From: Acidimicrobiia bacterium | GTDB lineage: Bacteria > Actinomycetota > Acidimicrobiia > Spongiisociales > UBA11373 | NCBI GenBank assembly: GCA_029263095.1 | Contig: JAJCYA010000019.1 | Location: forward strand, 1 to 64,000 | Reading direction: 5' to 3' | DNA length: 64,000 nt | Shown here: positions 15,055-23,191 of the stretch, in pieces | How the letters are laid out: each line of letters begins with the position of its first letter | How positions within the stretch are numbered: position 1 is the first letter of the stretch | Notes under the pieces: model-generated | What the model saw: only the letters and a program-made list of their open reading frames with translations | The model's database searches: none | What the model was told of the DNA's origin: nothing | Program-made: the position numbers and the translations under genes

Positions 15055-15672
15055 CTACTCCCCGGAGCGCCGCAGGTCGGCTCGCAAACGTTCCTGCACC
15101 ATCGTGGTCGTGAGATCGGATCGGCTCCGCTCGGCGAGCGCCCGTGCAACGTCGGTGGTGCGACGCAACCCGCCCGTCATGCCATCGGGATAGTCGAGCG
15201 ATGCCAAGAGCTCAATGACGGCGTCCATCACTCCGAGAGCGTTCTCTCCTCCGTCAAGATCGCCTGCTCGGAGCAGGTCGAGCATCCGACGTCGCATCTC
15301 ACCCACGGCCTCACCGAGACCATTGAGATAGGCCGGCACCGCTACTCCGAGATCGCCGGGACCGGGGACATCGGAACCAACTCCGAGGGCGGCGGTGAGA
15401 CGAGCCTCGGCGTACTCCTTGGCCGCATCATGGACGAAGCCGGCATGAAGGATGCCGGGAAACTCTGTGAGGACGGCGACGGTTTCGGCGAGCAGCTCCC
15501 CGGCCTCACTCATCAGCGTCTCAGCTTTCGAATCCTCGCCACGGTGGAGTGATCGGATCGCATTCGCGGACAGTCGGATCACCCTGCGACAGTTGGGGAG
15601 ACCGACCTCCCTGGCCCGATATGTGGAGTCGAGCACGTCGCTGACCTCGTCGCGAATCGCGTCAAGATCCAT
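15055..15672 (-). CDS. Translin-family protein
   Basis: 205 residues, all helical in character. It has the family pattern: REVGLPNCRRVIRLSANAIRSLHRGE (about residues 21-46), a long helix pair, GFVHDAAKEYAEA near 82-94, VPAYLNGLGEAVGEMRRRMLDLLR near 118-142, and LDYPDGMTGGLRRTTDVAR near 166-184. These match archaeal/bacterial translins, relatives of eukaryotic translin and TRAX, which bind RNA or single-stranded DNA as octamers and act as ribonucleases. The bacterial role is little known. The ATG overlaps the upstream membrane gene stop by one base (TGATG), so they form one operon. The 331-residue open frame upstream is not protein-like. Confidence 0.88.
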   Translation of the reverse strand: MDLDAIRDEVSDVLDSTYRAREVGLPNCRRVIRLSANAIRSLHRGEDSKAETLMSEAGELLAETVAVLTEFPGILHAGFVHDAAKEYAEARLTAALGVGSDVPGPGDLGVAVPAYLNGLGEAVGEMRRRMLDLLRAGDLDGGENALGVMDAVIELLASLDYPDGMTGGLRRTTDVARALAERSRSDLTTTMVQERLRADLRRSGE

Positions 15673-15980
15673 CAGCGACGAACCGGCACCTCGTGCCCGA
15701 TCACCTGAGGTCGCGCGGTGAACGCACCGCGATCGTCCTGGGCCTGTTTGATCTGCAGCAGCAGCGCCACGTAGCCGGCAATCAACAAGTCGAAGACCAG
15801 GTTGATGATGAGGAACATCGTCGAGCCGGTAAAGATCGCCGCTGCCAGAGTGAGCGGAGCAGCAGCAACCAAAACAATCAGCGCCAGCCTGCGACGCGCC
15901 AGCACCCGCTCTCGCTCCCCGGCCATGGCGAGATCGCTGGTGGATACCGCCGGTCGGTTTCGCTGTCTCGGATCGGTCAT
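15672..15980 (-). CDS. Small two-helix membrane protein
   Basis: 102 residues with hydrophobic segments at about 31-52 (LALIVLVAAAPLTLAAAIFTG) and 54-73 (MFLIINLVFDLLIAGYVALLL). A basic, polar N-terminus (MTDPRQRNRPAVS, RERVLARRR) is probably cytoplasmic. I see no known domain. A GGGAGAGG ribosome site precedes the ATG. Its stop shares a base with the translin start (TGATG), so translation is coupled; the pairing may reflect a shared process that I cannot name. Confidence 0.75.
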   Translation of the reverse strand: MTDPRQRNRPAVSTSDLAMAGERERVLARRRLALIVLVAAAPLTLAAAIFTGSTMFLIINLVFDLLIAGYVALLLQIKQAQDDRGAFTARPQVIGHEVPVRR

Positions 15981-16108
15981 CGACCTCTCCCTCTTCGTCG
16001 CGTCTCCCCAGAATACGGATGAGAACCACCCAGTGGAGCGGAATCTCCACCCCGAGTCCCGTTATTACCAGATATCGGACCGGAACGCCCCTACCCGAAG
16101 CGCTATCT

Positions 16109-16591
16109 CTAGTGCCGTGAAGGCCTTTCTAGGAGCAGTTCCACGGCATGAATCAGGGCCGGACCAACGACCGTGAGCGACTCGGCTACACCCGCCACCG
16201 ATCCCGGAAGATTGATGATGAGCGTCTCAGCAACGACGCCGCTAACTCCACGCGACAGCATCCCGTGCGGATTCGACCCGAACGTCGAGCTGCGAATCGC
16301 CTCAGCTAGTCCGGGAGCCTCCCGCTCGATAACGCGTCGAGTGGCTTCGGGCGTCAAATCCCTCCGGGTCATACCCGTCCCCCCTGTCGTCACCACAAGA
16401 CTCGCTCCCGCGGCGACTGCTTCATACAAGGCCGCCTCGACCGATTCCACACCGTCCGGGACAACGACCACTTCAACGACAAACCCGAGGTCAGTGAGCG
16501 CAGCCATCGCCGTCGGTCCGCTGCGGTCCTCGGCCTCCCCCCGGCTGACCCGATCGGAGACCGTCACGACCCTCGCTCTCAACGCTCCCAT
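16109..16591 (-). CDS. mogA: Molybdopterin adenylyltransferase (MogA/MoaB family)
   Basis: 160 residues. Adenylates molybdopterin before metal insertion in molybdenum-cofactor synthesis. The fold-defining motifs are VVTVSDRVSRGEAEDRSGP (about residues 8-26), VVTTGGTGMTRRDLTPEA (66-83) and a C-terminal INLPGS (124-129) typical of MoaB/MogA. Length suits MogA/MoaB rather than the two-domain MoeA. It overlaps the moaC end by 13 bp. MoaB-type paralogues are inactive in some species; the intact TGGTG and DLTPE motifs argue for an active enzyme here. A GGGAGGAG site lies about 10 nt before the ATG. Confidence 0.92.
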   Translation of the reverse strand: MGALRARVVTVSDRVSRGEAEDRSGPTAMAALTDLGFVVEVVVVPDGVESVEAALYEAVAAGASLVVTTGGTGMTRRDLTPEATRRVIEREAPGLAEAIRSSTFGSNPHGMLSRGVSGVVAETLIINLPGSVAGVAESLTVVGPALIHAVELLLERPSRH

Positions 16592-17046
16592 CGACCGCTT
16601 GCTCCTCCCGACTTTCGCAACAGGCGAATGGGGCCGATCTCGGCGCCTCTCTCCAGTCCCTTGACCATGTCATAGAGCGTGAGCGCTCCCACCGATGCAC
16701 CGGTGACTGCCTCCATCTCGACACCGGTGCGATCGGTCGTCCGAACGGTGACAACCAGACGCACCCCGACATCGACCTGATCGATTCCGACTTCCACGGC
16801 AGAAAGTGCCAGCGGATGGCACAGCGGGATCAACTCGGCGGTGCGCTTCGCCGCTTGGATCGCAGCCACCCGGGCGACGGCAATGGCATCTCCCTTGGGA
16901 AGAGTTCCATCGAACAGGGCGATCCGAGTCGGTTCGGACAGGATCACGAACGCCTCAGCGACCGCCTCCCGATCAGTTGATGCTTTGGCACCGACGTCGA
17001 CCATCCGGGCATTCCCATGCTCATCGAGATGCGTCAACTCATCCAC
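16579..17046 (-). CDS. moaC: Cyclic pyranopterin monophosphate synthase (MoaC)
   Basis: 155 residues. Acts with MoaA to convert GTP to cyclic pyranopterin monophosphate, the first molybdenum-cofactor intermediate. It has MVDVGAK near the N-terminus (after DEHGNAR), KGDAIAVARVAAIQAAKRTAELIPLCHP (51-78) with the family IPLCHP, and VEMEAVTGASVGALTLYDMVK (108-128). The last matches the active-site EALTA/YDM region. Start is GTG at 17046 with AGGAGG 6-11 nt upstream, inside the moeA gene. Overlaps of 8 bp (moeA) and 13 bp (mogA) make one coupled operon. No moaA is in this window. Confidence 0.95.
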   Translation of the reverse strand: MDELTHLDEHGNARMVDVGAKASTDREAVAEAFVILSEPTRIALFDGTLPKGDAIAVARVAAIQAAKRTAELIPLCHPLALSAVEVGIDQVDVGVRLVVTVRTTDRTGVEMEAVTGASVGALTLYDMVKGLERGAEIGPIRLLRKSGGASGRWER

Positions 17047-18277
17047 CGAGCACCTCCTCGCGAGTTCTCACCTCGGGACTTCGAAACCACTCCAATTCGA
17101 CGGTAGCGCCTGCCGCCACCTCACCCGCTCCTACCGGCACGACCGCAAAGGCATCTGCCGCAGCGAGCGCGCTCAAGACATTGGATCCCTGCCCACCAGA
17201 CGGTGCGACCGTCATTCCCTTCGGTCCATACTCGACTCGAACCCTCACAAAGACGGTCTTGGCGGGATTGGTCGTGATCGAGGTATTGAGAACTGCCACG
17301 CTCCTCCTCCGAAACAAGCGAGCCGCACCCATCCGGGCCAACAACGCAGGGCGGACGAACTGCTCGAAAGCCACCATCACCGAGACCGGATTCCCTGGAA
17401 GACCAAACAGGGGCGTGTCACCGAGGAAGCCAAATGCGAATGGCTTTGCAGGCTGCATGGCGACCTTCCAGAAATCGACCCGTCCCAATTCTGTGAGGAC
17501 CTGCTTCACGAGGTCGTACTCCCCCATTGAGACGCCGCCACTAGTCAATACCGCATCTGCGTTCGATGCCGCCTCGCCGAGCACCGAGCGAAGCAATCGG
17601 GCATCGTCCGGAACGATGCCGAGATCGAGCACCTCGACCCCCAACTCGGTGAGCAATCCAATCAACATCGGACGATTCGAGTCGTGGATCGCACCCGGAC
17701 GCAATGCCGGTGCTTCGACTGAAACAAGCTCGTCACCCGTTGACAGCACGGCAACCGTTGGGCGTGCCACTACCAATGGCTCGCCGGCGCCAACCGACGC
17801 CAGCAATCCGAGATGCATCGGATTGATCCGGGTACCGGCAGTCAGGACCGTCGCACCGCACTCGACATCGCCTCCAGCCCTGCGCACATGGTCACCCGAG
17901 TTCGCCGGTGTCAACAAGGTCACCTTGCCAGCCTCGCGACTCTCAGAATCCTCGACGATGACCACCGCATCGGCACCTTGGGGCATGGGCGCTCCAGTCA
18001 TGATCTTGATGGCGGTTCCTGCCGCAACAACGGACCGGGCAACACTCCCAGCCGGTAAGTCCTCTACGACCGTCAGAGTGACCGGAACCGATGAGACATC
18101 GACAGCGCGCACCGCGAATCCATCCATGCCGGAATTCGCAAAGGGCGGCACGGCATGCGGAGCCACCACATCGTCTGCCAGCACCAAACCGAGGCACTCA
18201 CCAAGAGGCGCCGACGCGGCCGGGAGCTTCGTCATAGCCGCCAGAACCTCTCGCTGCGCATCGACAAGCGACCTCAT
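17039..18277 (-). CDS. moeA: Molybdopterin molybdotransferase
   Basis: 412 residues. Inserts molybdate into adenylylated molybdopterin. Domain order is the standard MoeA N-terminal domains I-II (residues 1-170, including PPFANSGMDGFAVR near 44-57 and MTGAPMPQGADAVVIVE near 91-107), the central MogA-like domain III with TGDELV and TSGGVSMGEYDLVK (about 250-263), and C-terminal domain IV with GLPGNPVS near 295. All key motifs are intact. Upstream overlap: the plsY stop and the moeA ATG share 4 bp (ATGA). The order plsY-after-moeA on the minus strand means plsY is transcribed first. Confidence 0.96.
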   Translation of the reverse strand: MRSLVDAQREVLAAMTKLPAASAPLGECLGLVLADDVVAPHAVPPFANSGMDGFAVRAVDVSSVPVTLTVVEDLPAGSVARSVVAAGTAIKIMTGAPMPQGADAVVIVEDSESREAGKVTLLTPANSGDHVRRAGGDVECGATVLTAGTRINPMHLGLLASVGAGEPLVVARPTVAVLSTGDELVSVEAPALRPGAIHDSNRPMLIGLLTELGVEVLDLGIVPDDARLLRSVLGEAASNADAVLTSGGVSMGEYDLVKQVLTELGRVDFWKVAMQPAKPFAFGFLGDTPLFGLPGNPVSVMVAFEQFVRPALLARMGAARLFRRRSVAVLNTSITTNPAKTVFVRVRVEYGPKGMTVAPSGGQGSNVLSALAAADAFAVVPVGAGEVAAGATVELEWFRSPEVRTREEVLGG

Positions 18278-18867
18278 GTGGAATCACTCTCGACCGTGTG
18301 CTCGGCTCCGCTCAAGAGCCGTCTGATGTTGCCGTGGTGTCTGGCGATGACCAGCGCGGCCGTTGCTGCGGCCCAAACCAACGACCACTGGCGATGGCCA
18401 AAAGCTGCGTAGGCAGGTACGAACGCAGACACCACTACCAGCGACGCCACCGATGCTCGCCTGGTGAGCCAAACCAGCAACCCCCAAGCGAGCAGCATTG
18501 CCACACCGAGCAGCGGCTCCAGCCAGAGAGTCAAACCCGCAGCGGTGGCAACGCCCTTGCCCCCGCGAAAGCCATGCCAAACGGGAAAACAGTGACCGAG
18601 AACCGCGGCCGCACCTGCGGCAAAGCCGGTGGGCTCGCCGACGATGAGATCCCCCATGGCGGCGGCTCCAATGCCCTTGCCTATGTCACCCAGCACCACG
18701 AGAGCCGCGGTCCCGCGACCCATGCTGCGCAACACGTTGCTGGCCCCGGGATTCCCGCTCCCCATCGAGTAGATGTCGACACCCCGCATCCGCGCAATGA
18801 CCACGCCGAAATCCATGCTTCCAATCAGATACCCGGTGGCCACCACGGCGACAGTCGTTCCGTCCAT
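18274..18867 (-). CDS. plsY: Acyl-phosphate:glycerol-3-phosphate acyltransferase PlsY
   Basis: 197 residues with about five membrane helices. First acylation of phospholipid synthesis in most bacteria, using acyl-phosphate. Conserved motifs are SMGSGNPGASNVLR (residues 34-47), then a GHCFPVWHGFRGGKGVAT motif (88-105) and a C-terminal RHHGNIRRL (about 177-185). All three are PlsY active-site loops. The chosen ATG at 18867 gives a normal length and follows a TAGACT hexamer by 7 nt. It overlaps moeA by 4 bp. A separate plsB gene at 34.4-36.8 kb suggests two parallel entry routes into phospholipids. Confidence 0.95.
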   Translation of the reverse strand: MDGTTVAVVATGYLIGSMDFGVVIARMRGVDIYSMGSGNPGASNVLRSMGRGTAALVVLGDIGKGIGAAAMGDLIVGEPTGFAAGAAAVLGHCFPVWHGFRGGKGVATAAGLTLWLEPLLGVAMLLAWGLLVWLTRRASVASLVVVSAFVPAYAAFGHRQWSLVWAAATAALVIARHHGNIRRLLSGAEHTVESDST

Positions 18868-18930
18868 CGGCACGAGTCTAGGAATCGGTCGCGGCACCCT
18901 ACGATGGTCACCCCCGTTTCAAGGAGTGAC

Positions 18931-19680
18931 GTGATTGGTGTGTTCGGTGGCTCAGGTTTCTATGAGTTCCTAGACGACGCCTCCCCCGCGCCCGTTCCGA
19001 CGCCCTACGGGCCTCCAGCGGCAGACCCCATGTTGGGGACGGTCGAAGGCGCCGAGGTCGTCTTCATCCCCCGCCACGGCCGCCAGCACCAGTTCCCGCC
19101 GCACAAGGTTCCATACCGGGCCAACGTGCATGCAATGCGTACGCTGGGCGTGGATCGCATCATCGGTCCGTCGGCCGTCGGATCTCTCCAGCTCGACTAC
19201 GAGCCAGGCCACTTCGCCGTTCCCGACCAACTACTCGACCGAACCTGGGGGCGGGAGCACACCTTTTACGACGGACCCGACATCGAGCACCTCTCCTACG
19301 CCGATCCCTATCACGAAGGAATGCGTTCGCTGGCCGTTGACGGGATGCGTGCCACCGGAGCCACCGTCCACGACGGCGGAACGGTCGTGATCATCCAAGG
19401 ACCCCGCTTCTCCACCAGAGCCGAGAGCAAGTGGTTTGCGTCCAACGGGTGGGAGCTCGTCAACATGACCCAAATCCCTGAGGCGTCATTGTCGGCAGAG
19501 GCAGGGATCCCCTACGTCAACATTTCGCTGATCACCGACTACGACGTGGGAGTAGACGGGGGCGCCCCTGTGACCCATGAAGAGGTCCTCAAGCGATTCG
19601 AAGAGTCCTCGGCGATACTCCAGGACGGAATCCGCAACATGATTCCGGCGCTGGACGCAGCCGATCTGACCGACGGCTGA
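18931..19680 (+). CDS. mtnP: S-methyl-5'-thioadenosine phosphorylase (MTAP/PNP family)
   Basis: 249 residues. Splits methylthioadenosine (or another 6-oxo/6-amino purine nucleoside) to the base and a ribose-1-phosphate, in methionine salvage. The N-terminus IGVFGGSGFYEFL, the phosphate-binding PRHGRQHQFPPHKVPYRAN (about 44-62), and GPRFSTRAES near 155 are family hallmarks. A C-terminal VNISLITDYDVG is the substrate-binding loop. Start choice: GTG at 18931 has AAGGAG 5-10 nt upstream and gives the family N-terminus; an ATG at 18904 is possible. The substrate preference (MTA versus guanosine/inosine) cannot be fixed from sequence. Confidence 0.9.
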   Translation: MIGVFGGSGFYEFLDDASPAPVPTPYGPPAADPMLGTVEGAEVVFIPRHGRQHQFPPHKVPYRANVHAMRTLGVDRIIGPSAVGSLQLDYEPGHFAVPDQLLDRTWGREHTFYDGPDIEHLSYADPYHEGMRSLAVDGMRATGATVHDGGTVVIIQGPRFSTRAESKWFASNGWELVNMTQIPEASLSAEAGIPYVNISLITDYDVGVDGGAPVTHEEVLKRFEESSAILQDGIRNMIPALDAADLTDG

Positions 19681-19818
19681 GAGACGCCACCGGTCCAGAG
19701 CCAGACAACGACCACCCTTTGCCAAGGACGGCTCGCATTCGAGGAACGACGGCAGGTCCGAATTCGAACCACCGCGACGACAAGTGTGAGTGCCGCCGGC
19801 CGACGATACTCTGACGCC

Positions 19819-20463
19819 ATGGATGCTCCCACGCCGAGAACACAGGTCCGCCGGCTCCCGGAACGTGCTGTCTACGGTCGCGAAACCATCGACGCCGTCC
19901 TCGACGAAGCCCTCATCTGTCACGTCGGATTTGTAGACAACGGTTCCCCCGTGGTGATTCCAACGATCCACGCCCGGGTAGGGGACACCTTGTACTTCCA
20001 CGGTTCGCCGGCCTCGCGGATGCTCCGCTCCATGAAGCAAGGGATCGAGGTCTCGGTAGCTGTGACCATCCTCGATGGTCTCGTGGTGGCCCGCACGCCG
20101 TTCCACCAGAGCCTCAACTATCGATCCGTCATAGTTTTCGGCAGGGCGCGGTTGGTCGACGGTGACGAGGAGAAGATGAAGGCACTCGAGGCAGTCACCA
20201 ACCACGTTACCCCCGGCCGCTGGGAGGACTCTCGACGTGTGACGTCCAAAGAAGCCAAGGGAACGCTCGTGCTCGCCCTCTCGCTCGACGAGGCATCAGC
20301 CAAGATTCGATCTGGACCGCCCGGCGATGATGCCGAGGACCTCGGGCTGCCCCACTGGGCAGGTGTGGTCCCCCTGGCGCTCGTACCCGGCGAACCGATC
20401 CCGGACGCCGGGGTCGATTGGCCTGCCCCCGACTACCTGACCGACTACCAAAGGCCAATCTGA
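19819..20463 (+). CDS. Pyridoxamine 5'-phosphate oxidase-like flavin-binding protein
   Basis: 214 residues, related to FMN-binding split-barrel proteins (PNPOx/PPOX-like). Motifs are RETIDAVLDEALICHVGFVDNGSPVVIPT (about 20-48) and YFHGSPASRML (about 59-69), which bind the flavin in this family. The C-terminal region with VTPGRWEDSRR and AGVVPL suggests the 'pyridoxamine 5'-phosphate oxidase family' group seen beside many actinobacterial genes; the true substrate is unknown. Start is ATG at 19819, preceded by TACTCT 6 nt upstream with no Shine-Dalgarno. Confidence 0.85.
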   Translation: MDAPTPRTQVRRLPERAVYGRETIDAVLDEALICHVGFVDNGSPVVIPTIHARVGDTLYFHGSPASRMLRSMKQGIEVSVAVTILDGLVVARTPFHQSLNYRSVIVFGRARLVDGDEEKMKALEAVTNHVTPGRWEDSRRVTSKEAKGTLVLALSLDEASAKIRSGPPGDDAEDLGLPHWAGVVPLALVPGEPIPDAGVDWPAPDYLTDYQRPI

Positions 20464-20569
20464 TCCGGAAGCCTCCGCTTTCAGCGTGGCCCGGAAGCAT
20501 TCGCCACCGCTACAGGCAAGAAGCGGTCTGACCCCTTCTCAACGAGCGGAAAGCCCGATACCGTGACCG

Positions 20570-21106
20570 GTGTACTGGCTGCAACCTCCGCCCTATCTCC
20601 GACGCGTCGCGGCAGTGCTGTTGCTGGTTGCCGCATTCATGTGGGACGTCCGTTCTGCCGCCACGGAGCCGTTCCCCACCGCGGCCCACACCATCGCAGC
20701 CGGAAGTCGGATCACAGAGGACGCCGTCGTCTGGATCGAGTTGCCGCAGGACCGGCTCCCCTCTCCGGATCTATCCGACGCCATCGCGGCGCGAGATATC
20801 GCCACCGGCGAGCCCCTCACATCGTCTTTGCTCGTCGGGTCGGTCGTCGCGCCAACGGATTGGTGGACCGTGCCGATCGAGATCGGAACCCTGTCGGCGC
20901 CGGGGGACGATGTCATGCTCGTGGTCGTCGATCCGCCTCTCACAGCTCTTGGTGTCGTCATCACCTCCCAAACGGGTGATCCGTACACGCTCGACTACCG
21001 GCCCGCAGCCGTCGCGGTCCCACCCGATGCAGCTCCGGTGATCGCCGCCGCCGAGCGCGAAGGTCTGCTCGTCACCGCCGTCAGACCCACCGGCAGTGAT
21101 CGGTAG
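20570..21106 (+). CDS. SAF-domain membrane protein (CpaB/FlgA-like)
   Basis: 178 residues. A single N-terminal hydrophobic segment (residues 10-24, VAAVLLLVAAFMWDV) precedes a SAF-like fold: HTIAAGSRITEDAVVWIELP, then LSDAIAARDIATGEPLTSSLLV. SAF domains occur in CpaB/RcpC, which helps assemble Tad/Flp pili, in FlgA, and in sialate synthases. No pilus genes are near, so this is probably an orphan. Start is GTG (20570), after TACCGT 5 nt upstream. It ends 9 nt before uppP on the same strand. Confidence 0.75.
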   Translation: MYWLQPPPYLRRVAAVLLLVAAFMWDVRSAATEPFPTAAHTIAAGSRITEDAVVWIELPQDRLPSPDLSDAIAARDIATGEPLTSSLLVGSVVAPTDWWTVPIEIGTLSAPGDDVMLVVVDPPLTALGVVITSQTGDPYTLDYRPAAVAVPPDAAPVIAAAEREGLLVTAVRPTGSDR

Positions 21107-21115
21107 GCTCCGTTG

Positions 21116-21877
21116 GTGCTGAACGCCGCATTCTGGGGTCTCGTACAGGGCCTCACCGAATTCCTCCCCATCTCTTCGAGTGGTCACCTCGTGCTCATCC
21201 CTGCACTCCTGGGAATCGATGAGCCGGACCTCGCAACCAGCGCCCTGCTTCACGTAGGGACACTCGTCGCCGTGATCTGGTTCTACCGGAGCGATGTTGC
21301 AGGGCTGATACGCACTCCCCGGTCCGATCACAGCAAGCGGATCTGGTTTCTGCTCCTGCTCGGCACAGTCCCCGCAGCGGTCGTTGGTCTAACGCTCGAC
21401 GGTCCGATCGAGATCATCTTCTCCGAACCCGGGTTCGTGGCGATCGCCCTGATCATGACCGGGTTGGTGCTCGCACTCAGTTCGATGTTCCAGCCAGGTG
21501 AGCGGACCCTCGAAGAGGGCCGCCGAGGGGACGCGATCATTGTCGGACTCGCCCAGGCGCTGGCTCTGATACCCGGCGTCAGCCGGTCCGGTACGACGAT
21601 TACCGCCGGTCTGGTGCAGGGATTCAGTCGACTCGAAGCCGCCAGATACGCCTTCCTACTCGGTGTCCCGGCGATTGCCGGAGCCGGCCTCCTGCAGGGA
21701 ATCGAGCTGGTAGACCGGGGTGGCTTCGAGCCGACCCTGCTGGTCGGAATGGCCGTAGCGGCGGTTACCGGATACTTTGCGATAGGCGCTCTGGTTCGGC
21801 TGCTGGGGCGCAGTGGACTCGCCCCGTTCGCCATCTACTGCATCGGATTCGGCACGGTCTCTCTCTTCCTGGTCTGA
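21116..21877 (+). CDS. uppP: Undecaprenyl-diphosphatase (UppP/BacA)
   Basis: 253 residues, about eight hydrophobic segments. Dephosphorylates undecaprenyl pyrophosphate, recycling the lipid carrier for cell-wall synthesis; it also confers bacitracin tolerance. The N-terminus has the active-site LVQGLTEFLPISSSGHL (about residues 10-26), and the second half of the site is in IPGVSRSGTTITAGL (about 156-170), the mirror-image repeat of this fold. Start is GTG 21116 or TTG 21113; TAGGCT ends 6 nt before the GTG. It closely follows the SAF-domain gene. Confidence 0.95.
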   Translation: MLNAAFWGLVQGLTEFLPISSSGHLVLIPALLGIDEPDLATSALLHVGTLVAVIWFYRSDVAGLIRTPRSDHSKRIWFLLLLGTVPAAVVGLTLDGPIEIIFSEPGFVAIALIMTGLVLALSSMFQPGERTLEEGRRGDAIIVGLAQALALIPGVSRSGTTITAGLVQGFSRLEAARYAFLLGVPAIAGAGLLQGIELVDRGGFEPTLLVGMAVAAVTGYFAIGALVRLLGRSGLAPFAIYCIGFGTVSLFLV

Positions 21878-21901
21878 GAGTCTGGGCTCGGGGTCTCAGT
21901 C

Positions 21902-23122
21902 CTAGAAGTGAACTGTGCAGTGAGGCTCATCCGACCAGCGCAGCATGGCGTCGAGCAGAGCTACGGCTTGTGCATCACCTTCGACCCGACCCGCCCAAGC
22001 CAACTCCGTCAATCGCGGAGTGCCTAGATAGGCCGACCCAAGCGCCTCAGCACCGAGTTTGATGTCGGGATCGGCCTTCGTCACGGCGACCGAGGCTCCG
22101 TCGGGGCCGCCGGTGAGCGCAAAGCGACCGTCGGCGTAGCCCATCGGGTCATCGATTTCGATCACCAACTCACCCGGCACGGAGTAACGACGAGCGCCAA
22201 GCGCTGCCTCCGCGTCGAGCAAACGGACCCAGATCGATTCACCTGAGATCGACCTGAGCCGGCGTGGGTCCTCCAGCAGGGTCGCGATCCGATTGCGGGA
22301 TCTCGCCCCGCGAACCTTGATCTTCGAGACGAGGTCGATCGAGGTCAGAAAGCGCCACAACTCGGCGTGGGCGGTCGCGTCGACAGAGTGGAACTCGAAC
22401 ACCTCGATCTCGAATTCAGCATGCATGTCCCGCCAATGCTCGGTGTTGCGGAATCTGGCGTACCCCCGCTCCACGCCGTCTTCTTCGTAGACCGCAAACT
22501 GCATCACCGGCTTGGCGTCTCGTTTGGCTCCGACGTCCTTGAACATGTAGTCCCAGTCGCGTTGGCGGCGAATCATCGTTCCCGGAAGCCCAATGGTGGC
22601 AAGGGCGTAGACGTCTGGGATGATCTGAGCCGCCCGCTCGCTGTCGTAGACACGGACCCGCCCCGGTCCTACTGGAGCGTCGTACCGCAGAGCTGCTTGG
22701 TGTGGGGCGATCTCGAGGTCGGCCGCATCGATCGCGGCGCCGAATCCAACCTTCCCGTAGATGTTCGACTCCGATGCCCAAAGCGTTGCCAACGGCTCGC
22801 TCCGCTCGATCGCCTGGTTCAGGAGAGCGACCATGCCGCGCTTCATGAGCCCCTGCCGGCGGTGCGTCGGTGAGGTCGACACCAGGGTTACCGCCGCCGC
22901 CGGAACGACTTCTCCTCCGGGCACAACGATCGGGAGGCTCACGATTCCGGAAGTGGCGACGACATCTTGGCCGTCGAAGGCGCCGAAAAGACGATCCAGT
23001 TCGTTCCACTCGCGAGCATCGGCCTTGGCTTCATCGGAAACCGAAACCCCGAACGCCCTTAGAGCGCTCTCGTAGACGGCCTCGAACTCGGAGTCCTCGA
23101 TGAGTCTGATCTCGGGAGTCAT
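21902..23122 (-). CDS. Eis-like N-acetyltransferase
   Basis: 406 residues of the Eis (enhanced intracellular survival) architecture: N-terminal GNAT domain, a second degenerate GNAT domain, and a C-terminal sterol-carrier-like domain. In mycobacteria Eis acetylates aminoglycosides and other amines. Here the acetyl-CoA signature VSTSPTHRRQGLMKRGM (about 85-101) is intact, with LWASESNIYGKVGF downstream; the C-terminal residue CTVHF ends the family tail with a terminal Phe-type carboxylate. Start is ATG 23122 with CCAGGAGAACGA upstream. Substrate is unknown and Eis-like proteins are widespread, so resistance should not be assumed. Confidence 0.88.
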   Translation of the reverse strand: MTPEIRLIEDSEFEAVYESALRAFGVSVSDEAKADAREWNELDRLFGAFDGQDVVATSGIVSLPIVVPGGEVVPAAAVTLVSTSPTHRRQGLMKRGMVALLNQAIERSEPLATLWASESNIYGKVGFGAAIDAADLEIAPHQAALRYDAPVGPGRVRVYDSERAAQIIPDVYALATIGLPGTMIRRQRDWDYMFKDVGAKRDAKPVMQFAVYEEDGVERGYARFRNTEHWRDMHAEFEIEVFEFHSVDATAHAELWRFLTSIDLVSKIKVRGARSRNRIATLLEDPRRLRSISGESIWVRLLDAEAALGARRYSVPGELVIEIDDPMGYADGRFALTGGPDGASVAVTKADPDIKLGAEALGSAYLGTPRLTELAWAGRVEGDAQAVALLDAMLRWSDEPHCTVHF

Positions 23123-23191
23123 TCGTTCTCCTGGAAGACCCAGAACCATAGGGGTCTTGAGCGATCGGCTACGGCGGCGTACGGTGTCACC

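Noticed and set aside
16806-18326. A 506-residue open frame on the plus strand, antisense to moaC/moeA.
   Set aside because: It is Ser/Thr/Pro-rich and lacks domain signatures, while the minus strand carries two unmistakable molybdenum-cofactor genes. It is a shadow of GC-rich codon usage.
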